Source: Rhodococcus oxybenzonivorans (GTDB lineage Bacteria; Actinomycetota; Actinomycetes; Mycobacteriales; Mycobacteriaceae). From it: a DNA stretch of 64,000 nt. Under the pieces are notes generated by a model that did not search any database, had not been told where the DNA came from, and saw nothing but the letters and a program-made list of their open reading frames with translations. Made by a program: the position numbers and the translations under genes. Positions 49,254 through 57,237 of this stretch are shown one piece after another (position 1 is the first letter of the stretch; the number at the start of each line of letters is the position of its first letter). The stretch is taken from NCBI RefSeq assembly GCF_003130705.1, contig NZ_CP021354.1, positions 2,418,001 through 2,482,000 on the forward strand, written 5' to 3'.

Positions 49254-49267
49254 TAGAACGTGTTCCA
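49254..49267. promoter_or_regulatory. KstR-type palindrome upstream of the alcohol dehydrogenase
   Basis: TAGAACGTGTTCCA matches the published KstR half-site pattern TnnAACnnGTTnnA at every fixed position. It lies 69 bp before the ATG at 49336. KstR is a TetR-family repressor of sterol and lipid genes in mycobacteria and rhodococci. The motif is short, so one chance match per window is possible. Confidence 0.5.
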
Positions 49268-49335
49268 ATTCTGGCTGATTGTGTCTATCGTCACATCAGC
49301 AGATGCGCAGACATGAATGAAGGGTTGGAAGTCAC

Positions 49336-50463
49336 ATGAAGACCAAGGGTGCGATCCTGTGGGGCCTGAACGAGCCGTGGTCGGTCGAGGAGATCGAAAT
49401 CGGCGATCCGGTTGCGGGTGAGGTGCAGATTCGCATGGAAGCCGCCGGCATGTGCCACTCCGACCACCACATCGTCACCGGCTCGATGCCCATGGCATCC
49501 TTCCCGGTGATGGGCGGCCACGAAGGGTCCGGCGTCATCACCAAGCTCGGGCCGGAGGTGAAGGACCTCGAAGTCGGCGACCATGTGGTGCTCTCGTTCG
49601 TGCCTGCCTGCGGACGCTGTCCGGCGTGCTCGGCGGGACACCAGAATCTCTGTGACCTCGGGATGGGGCTCCTGAGCGGGTTGGCAATCAGTGACGGCAC
49701 CTTCCGCATCCACGCGCGCGGCGAGAACGTCATTCCGATGTGTCTCCTCGGCACGTTCTCGCCCTACATGGTCGTGCACGAGACCTCGGTCGTGAAGATC
49801 GACAAGGATATTCCCTTCGACGTCGCCGCCCTCGTCGGCTGCGGAGTTCCCACCGGGTGGGGGTCGGCCACGCGGATGGCGGAGGTGAAGCCGGGTGAAT
49901 CCGTCGTCATCATGGGTGTCGGCGGCGTCGGCATGAGCGCCCTGCAGGGTGCGGTGGCGTCCGGAGCGCGCCAGATCTTCGCCATCGATCCCGTTCCGTG
50001 GAAGCGGGAGCAGGCACTGAAGTTCGGGGCCACCCACGCGTTCGAGAGCGCCGCGGCCGCCATCGAGCCGATCATCGCCCTCACGAACGGGTTGATGGCG
50101 CAGAAGACGATCATCACGGTCGGGGAGATGCGCGGCGAATACGTCGAGGAAGCCCTGCTGCTCACCAGTAAGTTCGGCACCTGTGTCGTCACGGCCATGG
50201 GCGCGATGACCGACATGGACGTCAAGTTGAACCTGTTCCTCTTCTCGATGCTGCAGAAGGACCTGAAGGGCACCATCTTCGGCGGCGGAAACGCCCGGGT
50301 CGAGATCCCGAACCTGCTGGCCATGTACAAGTCGGGGCAGTTGAACCTCGACGACATGATCACCCGCACCTACACCCTCGAAGGGGTCAACGACGGGTAT
50401 CAGGACATGCTCGACGGCAAAAACATTCGCGGCGTCATCCGGTACACCGAAGCCGACTGGTGA
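49336..50463 (+). CDS. NDMA-dependent-type alcohol dehydrogenase
   Basis: A 375-residue zinc alcohol dehydrogenase. Catalytic zinc ligands are Cys40 and His62-Glu63 (GHEGSG). A structural zinc site has Cys92, Cys95, Cys98 and Cys106, and a Rossmann motif GVGGVG follows. The pattern FVPACGRCPACSAGHQNLC and the LGTFSPYMVVHETSVVKI region match actinobacterial alcohol dehydrogenases with tightly bound NAD that use nitrosodimethylaniline or mycofactocin as acceptor. The start is the ATG at 49336 after ggaag. A decayed relative lies at 55.8 kb. Substrate unknown. Confidence 0.92.
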   Translation: MKTKGAILWGLNEPWSVEEIEIGDPVAGEVQIRMEAAGMCHSDHHIVTGSMPMASFPVMGGHEGSGVITKLGPEVKDLEVGDHVVLSFVPACGRCPACSAGHQNLCDLGMGLLSGLAISDGTFRIHARGENVIPMCLLGTFSPYMVVHETSVVKIDKDIPFDVAALVGCGVPTGWGSATRMAEVKPGESVVIMGVGGVGMSALQGAVASGARQIFAIDPVPWKREQALKFGATHAFESAAAAIEPIIALTNGLMAQKTIITVGEMRGEYVEEALLLTSKFGTCVVTAMGAMTDMDVKLNLFLFSMLQKDLKGTIFGGGNARVEIPNLLAMYKSGQLNLDDMITRTYTLEGVNDGYQDMLDGKNIRGVIRYTEADW

Positions 50464-50496
50464 CGGCTCGCCGCAGCAGACCACGGGGTGCTCTCG

Positions 50497-50502
50497 TAGG
50501 CT
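50497..50502 (+). promoter_or_regulatory. Candidate -10 element before the beta-lactamase-fold gene (taggct)
   Basis: TAGGCT ends six bases before the GTG at 50509, again at leaderless spacing with no ribosome-binding site. Confidence 0.4.
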
Positions 50503-50508
50503 GACCGG

Positions 50509-51327
50509 GTGCAGAGTCTGGATCAGATTGCCCGATGGCCCGTGGACAACGCTGCGGCGGTCGTCCTGTCGCGAGACGAAGGGGTGATCGGCGAGTACGG
50601 CGACCAGCAGCGCGTCTTCCCGCTCGCCTCGGTCACCAAATTGCTCTGCGCGTACGCAGTCCTGGTGGCCACCGAGGAGGGGGCCGTCGAACTCGACCAG
50701 CCCGCAGGCCCTGAGGGTTCGACGGTGCGTCACCTCCTGGCGCACGCGTCGGGCCTCGCCTTCGACGACAATCGGGCGCAGACCACGCCGGGGCGTAAGC
50801 GGATCTACTCGAGCGCAGGCTACGAGGTGCTCGCCGACTTCGTCATCGCCGAGACGTCGATCGACTTCGCCGACTATCTGGCCGAATCCGTCTTCGCGCC
50901 GCTGAAGATGGGGGCGTCCGCACTCGTCGGTCCCGCCGGCCACGGCGCGGAGTCGTCGGCCGGCGACCTCGGACGCTTCGCCGCCGAGTTGCTCCGGCCG
51001 GCGCTGTTGTCGCAGGAGACGTTCGACGCGGCCACGTCCGTGCAATTCCCGGGCCTGGACGGCATTCTGCCCGGCTACGGGTCTCAGCGCCCCAACGACT
51101 GGGGGCTGGGATTCGAGCTCCGTTCCCACAAGAGCCCGCACTGGACGGGCCTGAGTAACTCGCCGCGCACCTTCGGGCACTTCGGCCAGTCGGGCACGTT
51201 CCTGTGGACCGATCCCGCGGAGGGGCTGGCATGTGTGGTGCTGACGGATCGCCCTTTCGGTGACTGGGCCAAGCCCCTCTGGACCGAGGTGAGCGACGCG
51301 GTGCTGGAGGAGGGCCGGCGATCATGA
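50509..51327 (+). CDS. Beta-lactamase-family serine hydrolase
   Basis: A 272-residue protein of the class C beta-lactamase/esterase fold. The nucleophile motif S41-V-T-K44 (PLASVTKLL), a YSS tyrosine motif (RIYSSAGYEVLADF) and HFGQSGT near the C-terminus form the usual active site. There is no signal peptide, so it is probably a cytoplasmic esterase or peptidase rather than an antibiotic-resistance enzyme. The start is the GTG at 50509. Confidence 0.88.
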   Translation: MQSLDQIARWPVDNAAAVVLSRDEGVIGEYGDQQRVFPLASVTKLLCAYAVLVATEEGAVELDQPAGPEGSTVRHLLAHASGLAFDDNRAQTTPGRKRIYSSAGYEVLADFVIAETSIDFADYLAESVFAPLKMGASALVGPAGHGAESSAGDLGRFAAELLRPALLSQETFDAATSVQFPGLDGILPGYGSQRPNDWGLGFELRSHKSPHWTGLSNSPRTFGHFGQSGTFLWTDPAEGLACVVLTDRPFGDWAKPLWTEVSDAVLEEGRRS

Positions 51328-51452
51328 CACACCGAATGTGCGAATCACTGGCGCAACACGGGCAACACAAGGCACACTGGTCCACCGAGCGTGCTGCACG
51401 CATCGACTGAGGCCGTTGGGGAAGACGTCCCTCGTCGAAGCAGGAGGCTGGA

Positions 51453-51962
51453 GTGCGCGCATTGGATCAGTTCGCGGACGCGACGGCTGGAGTTGTCTAC
51501 ATCCACTCGTCGCCCGCCGCGTTGTGCCCCCATATCGAGTGGGCGTTGACCGCAACCCTCGACTGCCCACCCAATCTCAAGTGGACCTCGCAGCCGGCTT
51601 CCAAAGGGGTTCTGCGCGCCACCACTAGTTGGGTCGGCCCCGTCGGCACCGCCTCCAGACTGGTCAATGCGCTTCGCGCCTGGCCGATGCTGCGATTCGA
51701 GGTGACCGAGGATGCCAGCGAAGGCGTGGACGGCGAGCGATACAGCCACGTCCCCGGCATGGGTCTCTGGCACGGTTCCACCAGCGCGAACGGCGACGTC
51801 GTCGTGGGGGAGATGCGACTCCGGGCCCTGATGGAGGCCGGTGGCGATATCGCCGCCGAACTCGACTACGCGTTGGGCACCGCGTGGGACGAGGAACTCG
51901 AGCCCTACCGCAGCGGAGGGGAAGGCGCAGAGGTCACCTGGCTGCGCAGGGAAGTCGGCTGA
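51453..51962 (+). CDS. DUF3145-type actinobacterial protein
   Basis: A 169-residue soluble protein starting at a GTG preceded by aggagg. The sequence (GVVYIHSSPAALCPHIEWAL, then GLWHGSTSANGDVVVGE) matches a highly conserved actinobacterial family of unknown function, DUF3145, as I recall it. No catalytic motif is evident. The previous gene ends 125 bp upstream. Confidence 0.82.
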   Translation: MRALDQFADATAGVVYIHSSPAALCPHIEWALTATLDCPPNLKWTSQPASKGVLRATTSWVGPVGTASRLVNALRAWPMLRFEVTEDASEGVDGERYSHVPGMGLWHGSTSANGDVVVGEMRLRALMEAGGDIAAELDYALGTAWDEELEPYRSGGEGAEVTWLRREVG

Positions 51963-52372
51963 CCGCTCCTCGCTCGCGTCGCCGTCGTCTCGCTGGACGT
52001 GTTCGCCGCACCGCACCCGAAGAACCGGGATGCGTGGTTTGTTGTGTCCCAGTACACCGACAGACCCGGATGTCCGCTGACGATCCGCTAATCGAAGCAG
52101 TCGCGCTGTGGATCCCGACGAGAACGCGAGAGCCAGTACTGACGCGACGTCGAGTACCGGCAGGTCAGCACATCAGCAAGTGGCAAGTTAACGAAACTGC
52201 CCTGGTCCTTATGCACTTCGGCCCCGGGCCACCTGGCACTCCGACAGTGCCGCTCGCGCCATAGCCCGCACCGCTCACGAGCACCAGCGATATCCTGGGG
52301 AGTACGTGATGGAAAGGCTGATCGTGCGGATTTCATTGAACGTATCGCGGACCTGACGAATCGACTCGGCTG
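51963..52372. other. 410-bp intergenic region before the regulator
   Basis: No gene, tRNA or strong hairpin could be supported. Base composition drops toward the right half. A 64-codon frame near 52072-52264 lacks a ribosome-binding site and any recognisable motif. The region probably contains the promoter of the kinase/LuxR gene. Confidence 0.6.
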
Positions 52373-55300
52373 ATGCCCGATATCGATCCGTTCGAGACCC
52401 ACCGCGATGTCACCCCGTCGGTCGCATCCGAACTGGCAGCCGACGGGTTCGGCGACGCCCTGGAAATCGGACGTGGCGGCTTCGGCGTGGTGTACCGGTG
52501 CACGCAATCCGCTCTCGATCGGACCGTCGCCGTGAAGGTGCTCACCAACGATCTCGGGGAGGAGAACAGGGAGCGATTCTTTCGGGAGCAGCGTGCGATG
52601 GGTCGTCTGACCGGTCACCCCAATATCGTCAATGTCCTCCAGGTCGGGTTCACCGACAGCGGACAACCATTCATAGTAATGCCGTACTACCCGCAGGGCT
52701 CCCTCGATGAACGTATCCGACGGCACGGTCCGCTAGGTGTGGATGAGGCGCTCCAGTTGGGGGTGAAACTGGCCGGCGCGTTGGAAGCCGCCCACGGCCA
52801 AGGCGTCGTCCACCGCGACGTCAAGCCCGCGAACATTCTGCTCACCGACTATGACGAGCCGGCGCTCACGGACTTCGGGATCGCGCACGTTTCCGGCGGA
52901 TTCGAGACCGCTGCCGGCATTGTCACCGGTTCGCCCGCATTCACAGCGCCCGAGGTCCTCGGCGGCGCGGCTCCGAGCCCCGCCTCGGACCTTTACGGGC
53001 TCGGAGCCACCCTGTTCTGTGCAGTTACCGGCCACGCTGCGTTCGAGCGCCGCAGCGGCGAACAGCTGGTGGCCCAATTCGTTCGTATCACAACGGAATC
53101 CGTTCCAGATCTGCGAGATCAGGGCCTTGCTGATGATGTTGCCACTGTCATCGAGCAGGCAATGGCCGGCCGCCCCGAGGACCGGCAAACCTCCGCAGCC
53201 GTGTTGGGTGAACGCCTACGCGAGATTCAACTCAGCCGCGGACTGCCCGCAGGCAAAGTGGCTCTCCGCGCGCGAGCCACAGTGGAACAAGAGTCGACAT
53301 CACCCGGGCACTTTCCAACAAACCCTTCCCGCCACGAACGTGGGAACCTCCCCCTGGAGCTGTCAAGTTTCGTCGGTCGCAGGCACGAACTGACCGAAGC
53401 GAAGAACCTGCTGGCATCGTCACGATTGGTGACACTGGTCGGAATCGGCGGGGTCGGGAAAACACGTCTCGCATTGCGACTTGCCACGAGTATCCACCGC
53501 GAGTTCCCCGATGGAGCCTGGCTCGTCGAGCTCGACGATGTCCGCACAGAATCCCGATTGATCGACGTGGTGGCTGCAACCCTGGGTGTGCGGGACCACT
53601 CTGGCCGGTCGCTACGCGAGATCCTGTTCGATTTCCTGTCGTCGCGAGAACTGTTGCTGGTGTTGGACAACTGCGAGCAAGTGGTCGACGCCGTGGCGGA
53701 TCTCGCCACAGCTTTGTTGCAACACAATCGGAACCTGCGCATCCTCGTCACAAGCCGGGAACCTCTTGCGATAGCCGGTGAGGCGACGTTGCGCGTTGCC
53801 CCACTCACCGTCCCCGACCCCGACCGCGAGCCGTCATTGCAGGGTCTGCCCCGCTACGATGCCGTGTCGTTGTTCACCGAACGCGCCGCCACTGCGGTCT
53901 CGACATTTACGTTGACCGATGAAAACAAGTCCGCGGTGACACGGATCTGTCACCGGCTGGACGGGTTGCCGCTGCCTATCGAATTGGCGGCCGCGCGGTT
54001 GCGCGCGATGTCGCCTGAGCAAATCCTGCAGAGACTTTCCGATCGCTACGCGCTGTTGACCCGCGGGAGCCGGGGTGCACCCTCCCGCCAGCAGACGCTC
54101 CGGTTGTGCGTCGACTGGAGCTACGACCTGTGCAGCCCGCTGGAACAGAGGACATGGGAACGACTGTCAGTATTTACCGGTGGTTTCGATCTCGATGCCG
54201 CAGAACATGTGTGTGGGGACAGGATCCCGCCGGAGGCGTTGCTGGACTCGGTGGCATCCCTCGTAGACAAGTCGGTCTTGATCCGCGAAGAACACGGCAC
54301 AGCAGTCCGTTTCAGACTGCTCGAAACGCTCCGTGCTTACGGACGAGAGAAGACCGAGGAATCCGGCGACTACCACGATCTGCGCCGACGGCATCGGGAC
54401 TGGTATCGCCAGCTCGCTCGAACGGCCGCCGACGAGTTCATCGGGCCCCGGCAGATCGAGTGGATCGCGCGACTCAGCAGTGAACAGCCGAATCTGCGCG
54501 AGGCCATGGACTTCTGCCTCGCCGACGACGATGTCGAAGCCGGCCTACAGATCGCCACGCCCTTGTTTCAACTCTGGGGGTCACGGGGCCAGCTCAGCGA
54601 AGCGAGACGCTGGCTCGACCAATTCCTCTCACGCCATGGAGCACACCCGACCACCGCCACAATCAGAGCGCTGTACGCCGACTGCCTGATGACCGGACAG
54701 CAGCGGGACCATCAGAGAGCTGCTGCTCTTGCCGCCCAGGCACGCACCCTCGCCGATCAGATCATCGACCCCATAGCGCACGCGATCGTCGATCACACCG
54801 ACGGTCTGGTCGGACTGATCACCGGCGATCTCGACCGGGCCGCCGCGAGTCTGGAACGGGCTCAGTCAGTGTTCCGGCAAGCCGAGAACGATACCGCGCT
54901 ACTGATCGAGTCCTTGACGTTGCTGGGATTGGCGTATCAGCTGCACGACACCGAACCTCACCGGGCAATCGAATGCTATGAGGAAGCTCTCGCTATCACG
55001 AATGCACATGGTGAATCCGTCTACCGGGCCTACGCGTTGTGGGCGATGGCTGTTGCGCAATGGCGCCTGGAAGAACAAAGTCGTGCAATCGAGCTGCTCG
55101 AAGAGGGATTGCGGCTTGCTCGGCGCGTCGACGACCCGGTCAGCTGCGCGAACTGCGTCGAAGTACTCGCCTGGATCGCCGGAACAAATGACCCTGCACG
55201 CGCCGGCACGCTGATGGGGGCCGCGGAGGCGCTCGGCGGCTCGGCCGGGAGCCCTTCCGTATTCGTTCCCACCCTATTCGTCCATCATGAGGAATGCGAG

Positions 55301-55627
55301 CGGTCCGCCCGCCGGATGCTCGCCGCCCGCGTCTTTGAGCAGGCTTGGCAGCGCGGCAGGGCAATGGATCTCGCGTCCGCTGTCTCCTACGCACTCCGGG
55401 AGCACACCCCGGAGACGAGCCCTCCAGGTTCCGCCACCTTGACCAAACGCGAACTACAGGTCGCGGAACTGATCGCCGAGGGTCTGACCAACAAGGCGAT
55501 CGCGGCCCGTCTCGTCATCTCGCAGCGCACCGCTCGAGGACATGTCGAACACATCCTCACTAAACTCGGATTCACCTCACGAGCACAGGTCGCAGCCTGG
55601 ATCGTCAAAGATCGACAGTCGTCCTGA
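52373..55627 (+). CDS. Ser/Thr kinase - NB-ARC-like ATPase - TPR - LuxR hybrid regulator
   Basis: A 1,084-residue cytoplasmic regulator. The kinase domain (about 28-290) has GRGGFG, Lys55, HRDVKPAN (Asp149) and DFG at 167-169. An AAA/STAND ATPase follows with P-loop GIGGVGKT (Lys363) and LLVLDNCEQ. Helical/TPR repeats run from about 680 to 980. A LuxR-type HTH ends the protein (LTKRELQVAELIAEGLTNKAIAARL, 1023-1078). It combines a Hanks kinase with a MalT/AfsR-like STAND activator, as in mycobacterial PknK. The in-frame stop at about 52337 and lack of a ribosome-binding site leave ATG 52373 as the only start, perhaps leaderless. It is convergent with the mce operon and could control it, which is inference. 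Confidence 0.92.
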   Translation: MPDIDPFETHRDVTPSVASELAADGFGDALEIGRGGFGVVYRCTQSALDRTVAVKVLTNDLGEENRERFFREQRAMGRLTGHPNIVNVLQVGFTDSGQPFIVMPYYPQGSLDERIRRHGPLGVDEALQLGVKLAGALEAAHGQGVVHRDVKPANILLTDYDEPALTDFGIAHVSGGFETAAGIVTGSPAFTAPEVLGGAAPSPASDLYGLGATLFCAVTGHAAFERRSGEQLVAQFVRITTESVPDLRDQGLADDVATVIEQAMAGRPEDRQTSAAVLGERLREIQLSRGLPAGKVALRARATVEQESTSPGHFPTNPSRHERGNLPLELSSFVGRRHELTEAKNLLASSRLVTLVGIGGVGKTRLALRLATSIHREFPDGAWLVELDDVRTESRLIDVVAATLGVRDHSGRSLREILFDFLSSRELLLVLDNCEQVVDAVADLATALLQHNRNLRILVTSREPLAIAGEATLRVAPLTVPDPDREPSLQGLPRYDAVSLFTERAATAVSTFTLTDENKSAVTRICHRLDGLPLPIELAAARLRAMSPEQILQRLSDRYALLTRGSRGAPSRQQTLRLCVDWSYDLCSPLEQRTWERLSVFTGGFDLDAAEHVCGDRIPPEALLDSVASLVDKSVLIREEHGTAVRFRLLETLRAYGREKTEESGDYHDLRRRHRDWYRQLARTAADEFIGPRQIEWIARLSSEQPNLREAMDFCLADDDVEAGLQIATPLFQLWGSRGQLSEARRWLDQFLSRHGAHPTTATIRALYADCLMTGQQRDHQRAAALAAQARTLADQIIDPIAHAIVDHTDGLVGLITGDLDRAAASLERAQSVFRQAENDTALLIESLTLLGLAYQLHDTEPHRAIECYEEALAITNAHGESVYRAYALWAMAVAQWRLEEQSRAIELLEEGLRLARRVDDPVSCANCVEVLAWIAGTNDPARAGTLMGAAEALGGSAGSPSVFVPTLFVHHEECERSARRMLAARVFEQAWQRGRAMDLASAVSYALREHTPETSPPGSATLTKRELQVAELIAEGLTNKAIAARLVISQRTARGHVEHILTKLGFTSRAQVAAWIVKDRQSS

Positions 55628-55804
55628 TTGCCGATCTCGGGCCGGTGGGGCGGGGTGCCGCCGGCGAGCTGAGGAAGGCTCCGCGGGTATGCACCCCGTG
55701 GGGCATCAGCGACCGGCTTCCGACGACGATGGCTCCGACTGCCGCTCCGACGCGTCTGCGGGATCCGATGAGCACTCCACGATTGTCGGGTTGACGCAGG
55801 CGAA

Positions 55805-55990
55805 CAGGCGACAATGTGGTGCTCTCGTTCATCCCTGCCCGCGGGCAGTGTGCCGTGCTCGACCGGCCATCAGAAGCTGTATGACCTGGGCGCCGGCCTG
55901 TTCACCGGCAAGTCGATCAACGGCACCTCCCGGAATCCCGGCGCGCGGCAAGGGACGTGGTCCCGATGTGCCCGAGGCGAATCGCGAAGG
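55805..55990 (+). pseudogene. Degraded alcohol dehydrogenase fragment
   Basis: About 60 codons of an NDMA-type alcohol dehydrogenase in three frames. GDNVVLSFIPARG is followed after one shift by PCSTGHQKLYDLGAGLFTGKSINGT, and after another by ARDVVPMC. These line up with GDHVVLSFVPACG, PACSAGHQNLCDLGMGLLSG and ARGENVIPMC of the intact gene at 49.3 kb. The structural-zinc cysteines are partly lost. It is clearly dead, flanked by the regulator and the mce operon end. The 180 bp before it (55628-55804) holds nothing I recognise. Confidence 0.85.
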
Positions 55991-56077
55991 CGGATGGTGG
56001 GTCGCCAGGGCCATCGCCGCCGGCTTCTTCGTCGTCTTCGCGATAGGTTGAGCCGGGCCCCGGCGTGCTCGAGACCG

Positions 56078-56164
56078 CTACTGCGGGGGCAGATTACCGC
56101 GGAACAGCAGATAGGCGATCGCCTTGACCAGGTTCTCGATGGGGTCGACGAGGTCGATGATCAT
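56078..56164 (-). CDS. 28-residue protein at the end of the mce operon
   Basis: ATG 56164 to TAG 56078, 23 bp after the second Mce-associated gene, with aggag four bases before the ATG. The product begins MIIDLVDPIENLVKAIAYLL and ends LFRGNLPPQ, forming a short amphipathic or membrane-associated helix. It is co-directional with the operon. The strong ribosome-binding site and position argue for a real gene. No family is recognised. Confidence 0.65.
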   Translation of the reverse strand: MIIDLVDPIENLVKAIAYLLFRGNLPPQ

Positions 56165-56187
56165 AGATCTCCTAGGGGAGTAGGGAT

Positions 56188-56748
56188 TCAGGCCGGGTCG
56201 AATTTCGAGACGAGCCAATTGTCGCCGTGACGTTCCAGTTCGACGCGGACCGTCGTCGTGGTCGGCGTGGGTTCGGGGTACGGTGCCAGTGTGGTTTGCT
56301 GATTCACGAAAACCACGGCAACGGCACGAGTCTCGTCGAACTCGGCGATTCCCCTACCCGTCACGGTGGCGGTGGTGCTGATCTTCTTCTCCTTCGCTGC
56401 CGGTGCGACGACGTCGCGGGTGAACGTGCGGTAGTAGTCCGCGAAGGTGCCGGTGAGGTATCTGTTCGCGGCGTCGAGGTCGGCGTCGACGGTGTCTGCC
56501 CGGTAGGTGAGGATGGCGACCGTCGCGGCGGCGGCGGCGTCGACGGCAGCCTGTTGCCGATCCGGTGCCAGCGCACGGTCCTCGGCCCGGACAACGAAGA
56601 CCAGGTACGACCAGGCGGTCACCGCCGTGACAGCGAGCACGACGGCGATCACCAGCCTGCTCTGCCCACGCCGTGGCGGCGGATTGGAATCTACGGGGGT
56701 AAAGGCTGATTCGGACTCGGTCTCGGGCGTCAACTGTTCTGTGATCAT
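56188..56748 (-). CDS. Mce-associated membrane protein (second)
   Basis: A 186-residue single-pass protein. A Pro-rich cytoplasmic N-terminus precedes a membrane helix (about 32-53, LVIAVVLAVTAVTAWSYLVFVV) and an outer domain with the Mce-associated pattern ANRYLTGTFADYYRTF and VVFVNQQTTL. Such proteins stabilise Mce transport complexes. Its ATG overlaps the previous stop (ATGA). It is the penultimate gene of the operon. Confidence 0.88.
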   Translation of the reverse strand: MITEQLTPETESESAFTPVDSNPPPRRGQSRLVIAVVLAVTAVTAWSYLVFVVRAEDRALAPDRQQAAVDAAAAATVAILTYRADTVDADLDAANRYLTGTFADYYRTFTRDVVAPAAKEKKISTTATVTGRGIAEFDETRAVAVVFVNQQTTLAPYPEPTPTTTTVRVELERHGDNWLVSKFDPA

Positions 56749-57236
56749 GCGACGAAATCCACCTTCGACATCTTGTAGGTCCCTTCGTGCTCGGTCATCG
56801 TCACACGCAGCCGCCAGTTGCGGCTCTCGTTCGCCGCGCCCGCGGCATTGGTGACCGTGGACGACGCCGCCACGATCACCGTCGCGGAGTCGCCGTCGCG
56901 GGACTCGATTCCGGCGGCGACCACCTGCCCCTGCGTCACGACCTTCGCCGCCTGGACGACGGAGACGAACGAACTCGACCGCGCTTCGAAGTCCTTGGCG
57001 AACGCGCCGGTCGAATGGTCGAGGACGTTGCGCACGTCCTCGGCGGCGGAGCTCTCCCGCACCGAAAGCATGGCGTTCACACCGGAATTCGCGGCGCCGA
57101 GAATCACCGCGTCCTCGGCACGGGCGGCCTCGGCCGCCCGGTGCGCGGCGAATTGGAACACCGCGAGCACCGCGAAAATCGCCGCGACGGCGACCAGGAC
57201 GAGCGGGACGGCTGCGGTCTTGACTACCTTGATCAT
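56745..57236 (-). CDS. Mce-associated membrane protein (first)
   Basis: A 163-residue protein starting MIKVVKTAAVPLVLV at the ATG at 57236, one base after the mceF stop. An N-terminal membrane helix (about 8-28) is followed by an outer domain (STGAFAKDFEARSSSFVSVVQAAKV, then WRLRVTMTEHEGTYKMSKVDFV), the typical mam layout. A longer upstream frame overlaps mceF and is not used. Confidence 0.88.
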   Translation of the reverse strand: MIKVVKTAAVPLVLVAVAAIFAVLAVFQFAAHRAAEAARAEDAVILGAANSGVNAMLSVRESSAAEDVRNVLDHSTGAFAKDFEARSSSFVSVVQAAKVVTQGQVVAAGIESRDGDSATVIVAASSTVTNAAGAANESRNWRLRVTMTEHEGTYKMSKVDFVA

Positions 57237-57237
57237 G

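Noticed and set aside
49291..51180. A 629-codon minus-strand frame opposite the alcohol dehydrogenase and hydrolase
   Set aside because: Both plus-strand genes have complete active-site motifs. The antisense frame has none.
52072..52264. A 64-codon frame in the gap before the kinase/LuxR gene
   Set aside because: It has no ribosome-binding site, no motif and no operon partner.
36498..56000. The PKS region as a genomic island inserted at the CAT tRNA
   Set aside because: No integrase and no second copy of the tRNA 3' end was found downstream, so integration is not supported.
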